NCBI GenBank assembly: GCA_942491465.1
Contig: CALOBA010000085.1
Coordinates: 9,833-73,832 of the forward strand
Direction of reading: 5' to 3'
From: CALOBA01 sp942491465
Lineage (GTDB): Bacteria; Pseudomonadota; Gammaproteobacteria; Chromatiales; Chromatiaceae
Length of the DNA: 64,000 bases
The first letter of the stretch is position 1. Each line of letters opens with the position of its first letter. Shown piece after piece: positions 47,322 to 55,417 of this stretch. Both the position numbers and the translations under genes were made by a program. The notes below the pieces were generated by a model that was given only the letters and a program-made list of their open reading frames with translations, was not told where the DNA came from and did not search any database.

Positions 47322-47467
47322 CGTGGGCAATGAGTCCGCACGCGCTTGATCCAGGGGTAGGGCAAGGTCTGCTGATGATGCGCTCAAATACTTGCCGGGG
47401 TTGAAAATCCGCTTGTTCTGCTCCCGGCACGACGCGCTGGTCGTTGACGTCGACACTAAGCGGGTGG

Positions 47468-48733
47468 CTATTTTGCACCCGCGCCTAAGCCCAGATGGCC
47501 TTGGCGATGCACCAGTGTCAACAGGGCCAAAGCCCACAGCGTGAGCCCGATGGCCATCGCCGTGAGGACTCCCGGCGCCCCGAACAGCGCGCCCAGCGGC
47601 CAGAGCGCAAGCAAAGTCGCTGTCGCACCGAACCAAGCTCTCGTGGTGTTTGCCCACATGTCGCCGTGGGCGAACAGCAGTTGGGAGAGCAGCTGCCCGG
47701 CGGCGAAGGGCAACAGCAGCCATAGGCTGGGCCCGAGCCAGGCCCCGGCCTGGGCGTAGTCGGCGCCGAGCAGTAGCTCGGTGATCGTCGGCGCCAGGGC
47801 CGTTCCCGATAGGGCCAGGGCACCGGCGATCGCGAGCGTGACCGCGAGCAGACCCGCCACGGTCCGACCGGCGTCGCTGCTGCCCGCCGCGACCTGCCGG
47901 CCCAGCACCGGCAGCGTGCTGACCGCTATCCCCTTGGGCACCAGCAGCAGCAGCGACAGGGCCTGTATGACCACCGCGAGCTGACCGCCGTCGGTATTCG
48001 CGGGACAGAGCTTGAGATAGACCAGCAGACTGCCGTTTTGGATCAGGCCCAGCGCGAAGGCCACGAGCATGGCGCTGAGACCGTCGTGCAGCAGGATGCG
48101 CAGCCGCCCGCGGTCCCAGCCGAGGCTGACAGCATGCAGCCTGCGATGCACCAACAGCAGTCCAGTCACCGCCTGCAGGCCCCAGGTCAGGGCGTGGATC
48201 GTGGCGATGCCGAGCAGTCCGGCCCCCGCGGCCAGCGCGGCGAGTCCGAGAACGGCCTCGACGGAGCGCCACAGCGCCTCTTGGCGCAGCGTCAGGTGGC
48301 TCGCTTCGTAGGCGGTGAACACCTGTTGGCTCCAGGCCGCGATGCCGCGCGCCAGCAGGGCCAGCGAGAACACCACCAGCAGCGGCCGCGCGGCGGGGTC
48401 TGGTGCGAGGTACCAGCCGGCCAGGGCGGTCGCTGGCGCCACCACCAGCCCGAGCGCAAGACGCAGCGTCAATGTGGTCGTCAGCACCGCGGAGAAGCCG
48501 ACCGGGTCGCGGCCGATGTCCCGACTGAGCAGGCGGCCGGTGCCGAACACCACCAGCGTGAAGAATAAGAGCTGCCAGAACTGGGCATAGCTCAACAGCG
48601 CGAACAGCTCCGGCCCGAGCAGGCGCGCCAGCGCGACGAGATAGACGACGCGCAGGCCCCTCGCCAAGAGCCGCGCACCGACCAGGTAGCCCGCGTTGCG
48701 GGCGATCGAGCGGTGGGCCGCCTGCCGGCTCAT
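47468..48733 (-). CDS. Wzx-type polysaccharide flippase
   Basis: About 421 residues with around twelve hydrophobic helices, typical of the MATE/polysaccharide-export flippase superfamily (Polysacc_synt). It would move a lipid-linked repeat unit across the inner membrane. Start ATG 48731-48733 overlaps the stop of the sulfotransferase gene by the ATGA pattern. It is the last gene of a minus-strand operon: glycosyltransferase, glycosyltransferase, pyruvyl transferase, sulfotransferase, flippase. Confidence 0.85.
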   Translation of the reverse strand: MSRQAAHRSIARNAGYLVGARLLARGLRVVYLVALARLLGPELFALLSYAQFWQLLFFTLVVFGTGRLLSRDIGRDPVGFSAVLTTTLTLRLALGLVVAPATALAGWYLAPDPAARPLLVVFSLALLARGIAAWSQQVFTAYEASHLTLRQEALWRSVEAVLGLAALAAGAGLLGIATIHALTWGLQAVTGLLLVHRRLHAVSLGWDRGRLRILLHDGLSAMLVAFALGLIQNGSLLVYLKLCPANTDGGQLAVVIQALSLLLLVPKGIAVSTLPVLGRQVAAGSSDAGRTVAGLLAVTLAIAGALALSGTALAPTITELLLGADYAQAGAWLGPSLWLLLPFAAGQLLSQLLFAHGDMWANTTRAWFGATATLLALWPLGALFGAPGVLTAMAIGLTLWALALLTLVHRQGHLGLGAGAK

Positions 48734-49713
48734 CCGGACGGCAATGACGGACGGCTCGATGCCTTGCCGGCGGGCGCATTGGTCGTGCGCGGCTCGGTCT
48801 CCAGCCAGGCATCGAGATTGCGACCGAGCAGGGCCGCTAGCGCCAATATATCGTTGCGATAGGCATCGGTGAGCTGCACGCGGATCATTGGGTCTAGGGG
48901 CTCCGCCTCGTCTTTCACCCTGGGCAGCCCCGCGGCGATCTTGAATAGGCGTCCGCGCAGCGGTGTCGGCACGTACGGCACCAGATGCGAGCGCAGCCCC
49001 CGGGCGCCGCCCCAGAACAGCCGCCACACCGGGTTGCGGATCCTGCCGGTGACATTGAAGCGCCGGCTGAGGTCCGGTTGAAAGCCGTCGTCAACGCCGA
49101 TGAAGCGGTAGAGATCGCCCACCAGGTTGGCGGCATCGGCAACCAGATCGTCATAGAGGTAGATGCGCAGCTGCGCGGGATCGAAGGTCTCCATCCAGGG
49201 CTTGAGCGCACGCGCGTAAAAGCCCAAATCCTGGTAGATGCCGGTCAACCAGCCATCTCGCTCGCGTTGCGGGCCATCGGCGATGGCCTCCGCAAAGGTC
49301 GCACAGCGCTCTGCCCCAATGGCACGATCACGCCGATAGGCCGAATAGGCGCGATCGACGGGATTGCGCAGGATCAGGATCAACCGGACATCGGGCAGCC
49401 GTCTGCGGATCGCGGCACAGGCCTGGGGCGAATAGAGACAGCGCACCGACGCCTCGCCGCAGACCCGGCCGGGCGGGCAGGCCGAGAACAGCGCCTGGTA
49501 GTCCGGCCAGCTACGGATCATCTCGCGCCCGCGGATCGGGTCGCGCGGCCCGCCGAGGGGCGGCGGCTCCGGGCCGTCGAACAGGAACCAGTGCGGCTCC
49601 TTGACCGCGGGCATCCAGACCTGCGGGTGCTGCTGCAAGTAGTAGTAGAGGGAGGTCGTGCCCGATTTCGGGGCGCCGATGATCAAGAAGTCGGGAAGCT
49701 TGTTGTCGCTCAT
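48730..49713 (-). CDS. Sulfotransferase, paralogue of the one at 39,300
   Basis: About 327 residues. PAPS loops GAPKSGTTSLYYYLQQHPQV and LILRNPVDRAYSAYRRDRA. Very similar to the 39,300 gene along the whole length (shared HPQVWMP, EPxWFxFDGPE, YLYDDLVAD, YRFIGVDD and RFNVTG blocks). Start ATG 49713, overlapping the stop of the pyruvyl transferase part (ATGA). The two paralogues probably arose by duplication and may sulfate different positions of one polymer. Confidence 0.88.
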   Translation of the reverse strand: MSDNKLPDFLIIGAPKSGTTSLYYYLQQHPQVWMPAVKEPHWFLFDGPEPPPLGGPRDPIRGREMIRSWPDYQALFSACPPGRVCGEASVRCLYSPQACAAIRRRLPDVRLILILRNPVDRAYSAYRRDRAIGAERCATFAEAIADGPQRERDGWLTGIYQDLGFYARALKPWMETFDPAQLRIYLYDDLVADAANLVGDLYRFIGVDDGFQPDLSRRFNVTGRIRNPVWRLFWGGARGLRSHLVPYVPTPLRGRLFKIAAGLPRVKDEAEPLDPMIRVQLTDAYRNDILALAALLGRNLDAWLETEPRTTNAPAGKASSRPSLPSG

Positions 49714-50438
49714 GATCGCGGACTTGTCGGTTGTGGTTGCGGCGTGGTGGGGCAAGGCTCGCCGGTGGGGCGCCAGAGCTCGGCGAACAGCGCGGCGTAG
49801 TCGCGGTCGAGCTGCTCGCGCGCGGCGTCGGCGAAGCGCAAACCCTGCGCCGATTGGGCGGCACGCTGCTCCCAGAGGGCGTCGGTCTGTGCGAGGTACG
49901 CCTCGAGAACGTCGCCCGCGGGCGGCGGCAGCACCGGCACGGGCTGACCGAGCAGGTCCAGCAGGCCGGCGGTCTTATGGGTGGTCGACGCGATGGGCAG
50001 CACCGGGGTGCCGGTCTGGAGCCCGAAGACGACCCCGTGATAGCGCTCGGTGATCAGCATCGCCATGCGACCGAGCTTGGCTTGCAGCTCCGGCAGGCTC
50101 AGGACGCGACCGTCGTCGTCGAGCCGGCAGCGCCGGCCGAGGGCTCGGCGCAGGGGCGGGTCGTGCTGCACGCAGCCGTGCAGGTAATGCACGCGCACGC
50201 CGTAGCGAGGGCGCAGCGCCTCCACCAAGGCCGCCCAGGCATCCAGGTCCGCCGGGCGGTCGCCGCGGACCATGACGGCGATGTCGCGCGCCTGTTCGGC
50301 CGGCACCGCGCGACCCGTAACGGGATTGGCGAAGGCGGCGTCCACGGAGCCGATGATGCGTGTGTTGGGCACGCCGAGCCCTTGCAGAACCGACCGCGAG
50401 CGCGGCTCGCGGATCAGATGCGCCGTCGCCGCGCGGCG
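49710..50438 (-). pseudogene. C-terminal part of a polysaccharide pyruvyl transferase
   Basis: About 240 residues of a PS_pyruv_trans protein: LIREPRSRSVLQGLG, DIAVMVRGDRPADLDAWAAL, LITERYHGVVFGLQTGTPVL (the ERxHGV signature) and a normal C-terminus overlapping the next gene. The N-terminal half, about 150-180 residues, is missing: reading upstream the frame enters a run of G bases at 50,440 and loses all likeness. The neighbouring glycosyltransferase gene ends at 50,551, so about 400-500 bases of coding sequence have been replaced by about 110 low-complexity bases. This may be an assembly fault rather than a true deletion. Confidence 0.75.
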
Positions 50439-50439
50439 A

Positions 50440-50527
50440 GGGGGGGGGGGGGAGGGGGGGGGGGGGGGGGGAGTAGTAGAAGACGGCGCGGTGGGTGATT
50501 CGGCACCTGGTGGGGGAGGGGGGGGGA
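50440..50527. other. Poly-G low-complexity tract at a broken gene
   Basis: About 30 G bases with a single A at 50,440-50,471, a short ordinary stretch, then about 17 more nearly pure G bases at 50,511-50,527. Runs of this kind are unusual in real genomes and common as read artefacts. The tract stands exactly where the pyruvyl transferase loses its first half. Confidence 0.7.
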
Positions 50528-50550
50528 GCAGAGCAGTGTGCGCCGCGCGC

Positions 50551-51642
50551 TCACCCCGCCCGCTGCGCGAGCAGCCGCCGATAGGCGTCGATGTGGGCGG
50601 CGACCGCCCGCTCGAAGCCGTTGGTCTCGGCGACGTAGGCATGTCCGGCCAGGCCGGCCTCGCGCCAGCGATCGCCAGCGAGCAGTCGGCGCAGCCCGCC
50701 GGCGAAGTCGCCGCCGTCGACCAGCGCACCGAAGCGGCTGGCGAAGCCGTCCGGGTCCATGGGGCTGAGGATTGCGCAGCGGTGCGCGCAGGCCTCGATG
50801 AAGCTGTTCGGCAGCCCCTCGCGGGCGGAGGTGTTCACCAGTACCCAGGAGGCACCAAGGATTCGGGACAGCGCGTCGCCGGCGAACTGGTTCACGAAGC
50901 CGCGCTGATCCAGGTTGGGCCGCGCGAGCCCGGCCAGCTGCGCCGCGAAGCGCGGGTCTTGGGCCGAGCCGGCGACGATGAAGCGGACGTCGGGAAAGGC
51001 GGCGGCGAGTTCGAAGAAGCGCTCGGGCCGCTTGCGCCGATCAAGCCTGCCGACGAAGCAGACGGTGGGCTGCGCCGCCTTGCGCACCTCCAACGGGATG
51101 CGGATGGGCGTGGGCAGAAAGCTTGGCGGCTGGCGCAGGCGGTACTTGCGCGCGACCCGATCAATCAGGAAATGGGCCGGCACATAGACCGCGGCGGCCT
51201 TGCGCACGGCCCGTCGGGTCAGCGGATTCTCGTAGTAGGCGGCGGTGCGCAGGACTTGCGCCGGGCTGTAGGTGGGATAGCGCAGCTCCTGCCACCAGTC
51301 CCAGGCCATGCGCGGGTCGCGGCTGGTGACCAGGTGCAGGCGCCGCGGGTGCGCGCGCCGGGCGAGCCAGGTCCCGAGCGAGGGCTCCTGGCTGTGGTAG
51401 ACATCGGCATCGGCCTCGGCGAGCCGTGCGGTGCCGGCGGCGATGTCGAGGCGCGGATAGGCCAGCACCTCGACGCCGTGGAGCCGGATGCGCTGCTCGG
51501 TGGTGCCGCGCGGTTGCGGCACGACGATGCACACATCGATCCCCTGCTCGGCAAGCCCGCGGGCGAGTGAGCGCGCGGCAAAGCCGAAGCCCCCGGCGCT
51601 GCCCCAGCCGAGCACCTCGGTGGCGACGATACAGACCTTCAT
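50551..51642 (-). CDS. GT4 glycosyltransferase
   Basis: 363 residues with the GT-B fold. N-terminal MKVCIVATEVLGWGSAGGFG acceptor domain and a C-terminal nucleotide-sugar domain with VCFVGRLDRRKRPERFFELA and the NTSAREGLPNSFIEACAHRC segment carrying the EGLPNSFIEA signature. Transfers a sugar from a nucleotide or lipid donor onto a growing glycan. Start overlaps the stop of the upstream glycosyltransferase (ATGA). Confidence 0.9.
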   Translation of the reverse strand: MKVCIVATEVLGWGSAGGFGFAARSLARGLAEQGIDVCIVVPQPRGTTEQRIRLHGVEVLAYPRLDIAAGTARLAEADADVYHSQEPSLGTWLARRAHPRRLHLVTSRDPRMAWDWWQELRYPTYSPAQVLRTAAYYENPLTRRAVRKAAAVYVPAHFLIDRVARKYRLRQPPSFLPTPIRIPLEVRKAAQPTVCFVGRLDRRKRPERFFELAAAFPDVRFIVAGSAQDPRFAAQLAGLARPNLDQRGFVNQFAGDALSRILGASWVLVNTSAREGLPNSFIEACAHRCAILSPMDPDGFASRFGALVDGGDFAGGLRRLLAGDRWREAGLAGHAYVAETNGFERAVAAHIDAYRRLLAQRAG

Positions 51643-52892
51643 TGCGATGCTCCGGCGACCGACGTCGCGACCTGGCGATGGCCTTCGATGGCCGCTTCAT
51701 AGACGCCCACAAAGCGCGCCGCGACCTCCGGCCAGCTGAATCCGGCCGCCTTGGCGAGCGCGCCCGCGGCGAGGCGCCGGCGCAGCGCCGGGTCCGCGGC
51801 CAGTCGGTCCAGCGCCGACCCCAGGGCGGCTGCATCGCCGGGGGGCACCAGCGCTCCGGTGCGCTCGGGCTCGATGATCAGCGGGATGCCGGCCAGGTCG
51901 CTGCCCACCAGGGCAAGGCCGGAGGCGGCGGCCTCGGGCAGCACGGTGGGCATCCCGTCCAGGTCGCCGTTGCGGGCCGGCACCGACGGCGCACAGCAGA
52001 TGTCGGACGAGGCATAGGCCACCGCGAGCCGCTGGTGGTCGAGCGCGCCGAGGAAGCGCACCCTTGCGGCGATGCCGAGCGCCTCGGCGCGCCGACGCAG
52101 GCTCGCGGCCTGCGGGCCATCGCCGCAGATGGCCAGCGTTGCGGGCCGCGCCATCCGGGCAACGGCATCGAGCAGCGTCGCGACCCCCTTCTTCTCCACC
52201 AGGCGACCGACGAACAGGATGACCGGCGGGCGCAGGCCGTGGGCTGCCGGCCAGGCCGGATCGCGCAGATCGGGCCGGAAGCGGTCGAGGTCGACGCCCA
52301 TCGAGATCACCGGAATCCGTGCGGGGTCGAGCGCGGGATCGAGCGCGGCCAGTTGATCGCGCATCGCCGGGGCCACCACCGTCACCCGGTCCGCCCGACG
52401 TGCTGCCCGTCGCAGCAGCGCGGCGAGCGGCGGCCAACGTCCAGCCAGGCCGAGGTCGCCGCCGTGGGAGGTGACGATCAGCGGCGGGTGCGGGTCGCGA
52501 CCGGACATGAGGCCATGCACCAGCCCTTGCGGCAACAGCCAATGGGCGTGCACGCAGTCGAAGCGCTGGTGCCGCAGCGCGGCGCCGACGGCCCGGCGCA
52601 GGCCGGCCAGCAAACCGGGAACCAGTGCCGCGAGCAGCGGGTTCTGCCGCACCCGCCCGATGATGGACCCCGGGTAGCAGAGCGTCTCCCAGGTGGTCGC
52701 TGGGGCATAGCGGTAGCGGATGACGTCGATGCCCTCCAGCGTCTCGCGGGCGGCGGCGCCGGGAAATTGCGGTGCCAGGATGGTCGCCTGCCAGTGCGCA
52801 GGCAGATTGCGGGCCAGATCGAGGACGAAGCGTGCCTCGGGGTCGGACGCCCAGCGCGGCAGCGTGGAGGTGGTGTAGAGGACCTTGGGCAT
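51639..52892 (-). CDS. GT4 glycosyltransferase
   Basis: About 417 residues. GT-B protein of the GT4 family: acceptor half with TLPRWASDPEARFVLDLARN and HAHWLLPQGLVHG; donor half with VILFVGRLVEKKGVATLLDA, ICGDGPQ and the DGMPTVLPEAAASGLALVGS motif with the catalytic Glu. It is the first gene of the five-gene operon. Start ATG 52,890-52,892; the frame is open further upstream to 53,144, but that part is coded by low-complexity hexanucleotide sequence and looks unreal. Confidence 0.9.
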   Translation of the reverse strand: MPKVLYTTSTLPRWASDPEARFVLDLARNLPAHWQATILAPQFPGAAARETLEGIDVIRYRYAPATTWETLCYPGSIIGRVRQNPLLAALVPGLLAGLRRAVGAALRHQRFDCVHAHWLLPQGLVHGLMSGRDPHPPLIVTSHGGDLGLAGRWPPLAALLRRAARRADRVTVVAPAMRDQLAALDPALDPARIPVISMGVDLDRFRPDLRDPAWPAAHGLRPPVILFVGRLVEKKGVATLLDAVARMARPATLAICGDGPQAASLRRRAEALGIAARVRFLGALDHQRLAVAYASSDICCAPSVPARNGDLDGMPTVLPEAAASGLALVGSDLAGIPLIIEPERTGALVPPGDAAALGSALDRLAADPALRRRLAAGALAKAAGFSWPEVAARFVGVYEAAIEGHRQVATSVAGASQ

Positions 52893-53082
52893 GTCGGGGG
52901 AGTCGCTATCGCTGTCGTTGTCGATCGCGTCCTCGACGACGGCCAAGGGAACGCGCGGAGGCGGGAGTCCTGCGTTGCCGTGCCTGGCTGGAACGACGTG
53001 TCCGTCGAGTGGCGCAGCGACCGGCGGTAACCTGGCGGGCAGATGCGACAAGAATAACATCCGCCTGCTCGTTCGCGCCGTT

Positions 53083-53606
53083 CTAGCGCTCGAGGAAGCC
53101 CGGCAACGCCACCGGCTCGGCCGGGGCGTCCCAGCCGTTGGCATGGGCCAGCGCGTCGAGCGCGTTCAGGCGCTTCTCGGTCAGCGGGTGGGTATGCAGG
53201 ATCGCCGGCCCCTGGGGCAGCCCGCCCTCCTCGCGCTCGGCCTGCAACAGCTACCGGAACAGGTCGGTGGCGCCGACGCTGCTGCCGTAGAGGCGATGCA
53301 CCGCGGCCAACGCATCGCGATCGGCCTCCGCCTCTTGCTCGCGGCTGAAGCCGAGATTGGTCACCAGGCCGGAACCGCCGACCAGGCCGTCGGCGATATC
53401 GCCGCCGCCGGAGCCGATCAGGGTCTGGCCTCCACATCGAACGGGATGCGCGGGCTGAGCCAGTCGGCGGCCAGGCCGAGCAGCCAGAACAGCCCCAGCA
53501 GCCCGGCGGCCACCGCCGCGAGCAGCCGCAACAGCGCGCCGAGCGGATGCACCTTGCTGGTGTTGATCCCCTCGGGGATTGGGCGGTTGCTGTACTCCAG
53601 GGTCAG
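53083..53606 (-). pseudogene. M48-family metallopeptidase remnant, catalytic region deleted
   Basis: From about 53,606 the minus strand reads a short N-terminus with one transmembrane helix (LLAAVAAGLLGLFWLLGLAA) ending WLSPRIPFDVE, the usual start of this M48 group. The next readable segment, in another frame, is GQTLIGSGGGDIADGLVGGS, then FSREQEAEADRDAL with the third zinc ligand. About 100 residues that should carry the HExxH zinc motif are missing. An in-frame TAG at 53,251-53,253 breaks the rest before HTHPLTEKRLNALDAL. The gene cannot code for an active protease. It is followed on the same strand order by the two YbjQ-like genes upstream. Confidence 0.75.
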
Positions 53607-54070
53607 CCCCCCGGCAGGTCGCGCGGCGGGATGACCGCGGTACCGTAGGCCAGCACCTCCACCGAGCCCACGCTGTCCCTGGCGCCCTTGGAGATGGACG
53701 CGGTCTCCAGCTTGAGGTTGAAGACCATGCTGGCGCCCTTGCGCCGGGCCTGATCCTGCGCCCGCAGGATGGCCTCGCGGCGCGCCCGGTCGATCAGCGA
53801 CTCATAGGCCGTCACCCGCCCGCCCACCAAGGCCCGCAGCCCGGCGAGGAAGCGCTTGAAGTAGTCCACCGAGATGACGACGCTGCCCGTCACCAGCGTG
53901 GTCCGCGTCCCCGCCGCCAGCTCCGTCGGCAGATGCCGGGTGGCGAAGACGGGGATGCGCCGAAAGGCGGCCTCGCGCCGGATGATGGATCGATAATGCC
54001 GCCGCTCCAGCCAGCTACCGACCAAATAGCCGAGCACCAGCAGCGACAGCAGGATGCCGAGTTCGATCAC
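53603..54070 (-). CDS. Membrane-anchored YbjQ/UPF0145-like protein
   Basis: 155 residues. One N-terminal helix (MIELGILLSLLVLGYLVGSW), then a heavy-metal-binding-like YbjQ fold: TTLVTGSVVISVDYFKRFLA, YESLIDRARREAILRAQDQA, GASMVFNLKLET and VEVLAYGTAV. YbjQ-fold proteins form pentamers of unknown role. Paralogous to the next upstream gene and overlapping it by ATGA. Stop overlaps the start region of the M48 remnant, so all three were once a transcription unit. Confidence 0.75.
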   Translation of the reverse strand: MIELGILLSLLVLGYLVGSWLERRHYRSIIRREAAFRRIPVFATRHLPTELAAGTRTTLVTGSVVISVDYFKRFLAGLRALVGGRVTAYESLIDRARREAILRAQDQARRKGASMVFNLKLETASISKGARDSVGSVEVLAYGTAVIPPRDLPGG

Positions 54071-54390
54071 GGCGCGGGCTCCAGTTCCACCGCCGTCCCG
54101 TAGGCCAGCAGCTCCGCCGCGCCCTGGGCCACCGACGAGGTGGTGAAGCGCACATTGAGCACGGCGTTCGCACCCACGGCCTCGGCCTGCTCGGCGAGCC
54201 GATCGACGGCCTCTTGGCGGGCATCCTGCATCAGCTCGGTGTAGCCCTTGAGCTCGCCGCCGACCAGATTCTTCAGCCCGGCCATGATGTCGCGACCGAC
54301 ATGCTTGGCGCGCACGGTGCTGCCCTGGACCAGGCCCAGATGGCGCACGATGGTATGGCCGGGAACGGCCTCGAGATTTGTCATCAGCAT
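54067..54390 (-). CDS. YbjQ/UPF0145 family protein
   Basis: 107 residues, soluble. Typical blocks VPGHTIVRHLGLVQGSTVRA, GGELKGYTELMQDARQEAVDRL, GANAVLNVRFTTS and AELLAYGTAV. Start ATG 54390 has AGAGGGG six bases upstream. Role unknown; coupled to the membrane-anchored paralogue downstream. Confidence 0.85.
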   Translation of the reverse strand: MLMTNLEAVPGHTIVRHLGLVQGSTVRAKHVGRDIMAGLKNLVGGELKGYTELMQDARQEAVDRLAEQAEAVGANAVLNVRFTTSSVAQGAAELLAYGTAVELEPAP

Positions 54391-54419
54391 GGGTAGCCCC
54401 TCTCTCTCACGCAGCGGCG

Positions 54420-55026
54420 CTAGTGCAGCACCGCGTCCACGGAATCGGCGGTCAGGATGCGCTCGGACCAGTCCAGCAGGGTCTCGGCATCGGCGGCGAG
54501 GATGCGCTCGCGCACCGCCTCGCTGGGTTGGCCGAACTTGCGCGCGATCTGGCGCAGAAGCATCGATGCCTCACCCTGCTGGCGGCCCTGCTGGCGGCCC
54601 TGCTCGCGGCCCTGCTCGCGGCCCTGCTCAATGTAGCGGTCGATAAAGGTCTGCATGATCGGATCTCCAGTCGGGGTTTGTTGTAATAGATGGCGCACCT
54701 CGGGCTCATCCACGCGCCCGGTGCCCTGAATGTAAGTCAAGGTTCAGAAACAAGTGGTGCAGACGCAACGACGAAACGGCCAATCCAAAGGCTCAGCGAG
54801 CGGGCGTCTGCACCACTTGTTTTTGAATCGATACTAATAGCGCAGCAGCGATTCCAACACCTCCACCGCCGTCTCGCGATCGTCGACCTGCTCGATCAGC
54901 GCCAGCAGCTCGCGCAGACGCTCGGTAGGCGCCTCGCTGAAGATCCAGCGCAGCGCCAGCTGCACCAGCCGGGTCAGCACCGCGCCCTCGAAAATAGGTG
55001 TCGTGAGGGGTGGCGATCTCGTCCAT
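54420..55026 (-). pseudogene. Rpn/DUF4351 nuclease-family gene split by a MITE
   Basis: Reading the minus strand from ATG 55026: MDEIATPHDTYF, the usual N-terminus of Rpn (PD-(D/E)XK) proteins, then a deletion with frame change. Next comes EGAVLTRLVQLALRW through LRELLALIEQVDDRETAVEV to LESLLRY. There a 99-bp MITE (54,834-54,736) interrupts the gene. The frame resumes as YIQGTGRVDEPEVRHLL, then a Glu-Gln-Gly-Arg repeat (REQGREQGRQQGRQQG) and a DUF4351 end (RQIARKFGQPSEAVRERI). Removing the MITE and one 3-base duplicate restores LLRYYIQGTG. The nuclease core is absent, so the gene was damaged by both deletion and insertion. Confidence 0.8.
54736..54834. mobile_element. 99-bp MITE, copy 2, inside the Rpn/DUF4351 gene
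   Basis: Same length as copy 1 (34,854-34,952), inverted, with terminal repeats GTCAAGGTTCAGAAACAAG and CTTGTTTTTGAATCGATAC. Flanked by TAA at 54,733-54,735 and 54,835-54,837. The interrupted host gene gives an independent check of the ends and of the 3-bp target duplication. Confidence 0.9.
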
Positions 55027-55037
55027 AGGCCAGGATT

Positions 55038-55192
55038 CTAGTGCACCGCTGCGGAAGTCCCAAGACCGCCGGCATGCCCAATTGGCGCTGTGGGAGCGAC
55101 TTGCAGTCGCGACATCCGCGTCGCGGCGGTCGCGATTGCAAATCGCTCCCACAGCTGCGGGCGGTCTCGGAATTTGCGCGGCAAAGCACTAG
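55038..55192. repeat. 155-bp palindromic interspersed element, copy B
   Basis: Nearly identical to copy A at 34,119. Ends are CTAGTGC and GCACTAG, perfect 7-base inverted repeats. It lies 12 bases upstream of the start of the damaged Rpn gene, in what would be its promoter region. Confidence 0.85.
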
Positions 55193-55417
55193 CGCAAGGC
55201 CGGTGGGCTCGGCTCGGGCGCCAGCCGATAGGATGCGCTGCGTGATCGCGACCCGCATCGGTGATCGGCGAGCCGCGATGCGGTTCGCACCTCGCCACAT
55301 TGACAAGCCCCTACGATTCGGTCTCTGATGTCGGCCGGCGCACCCCAAGCGCATCGGCGACGGTCGCGCTCAGCCCCGCAGCCGGCCCCAACCCCCAATC
55401 CCGACGGACCGCCGACG

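Noticed and set aside
51426..53030. 534-codon plus-strand open frame
   Set aside because: Antisense to the GT4 glycosyltransferase genes; Arg/Gly/Gln-rich with no motif.
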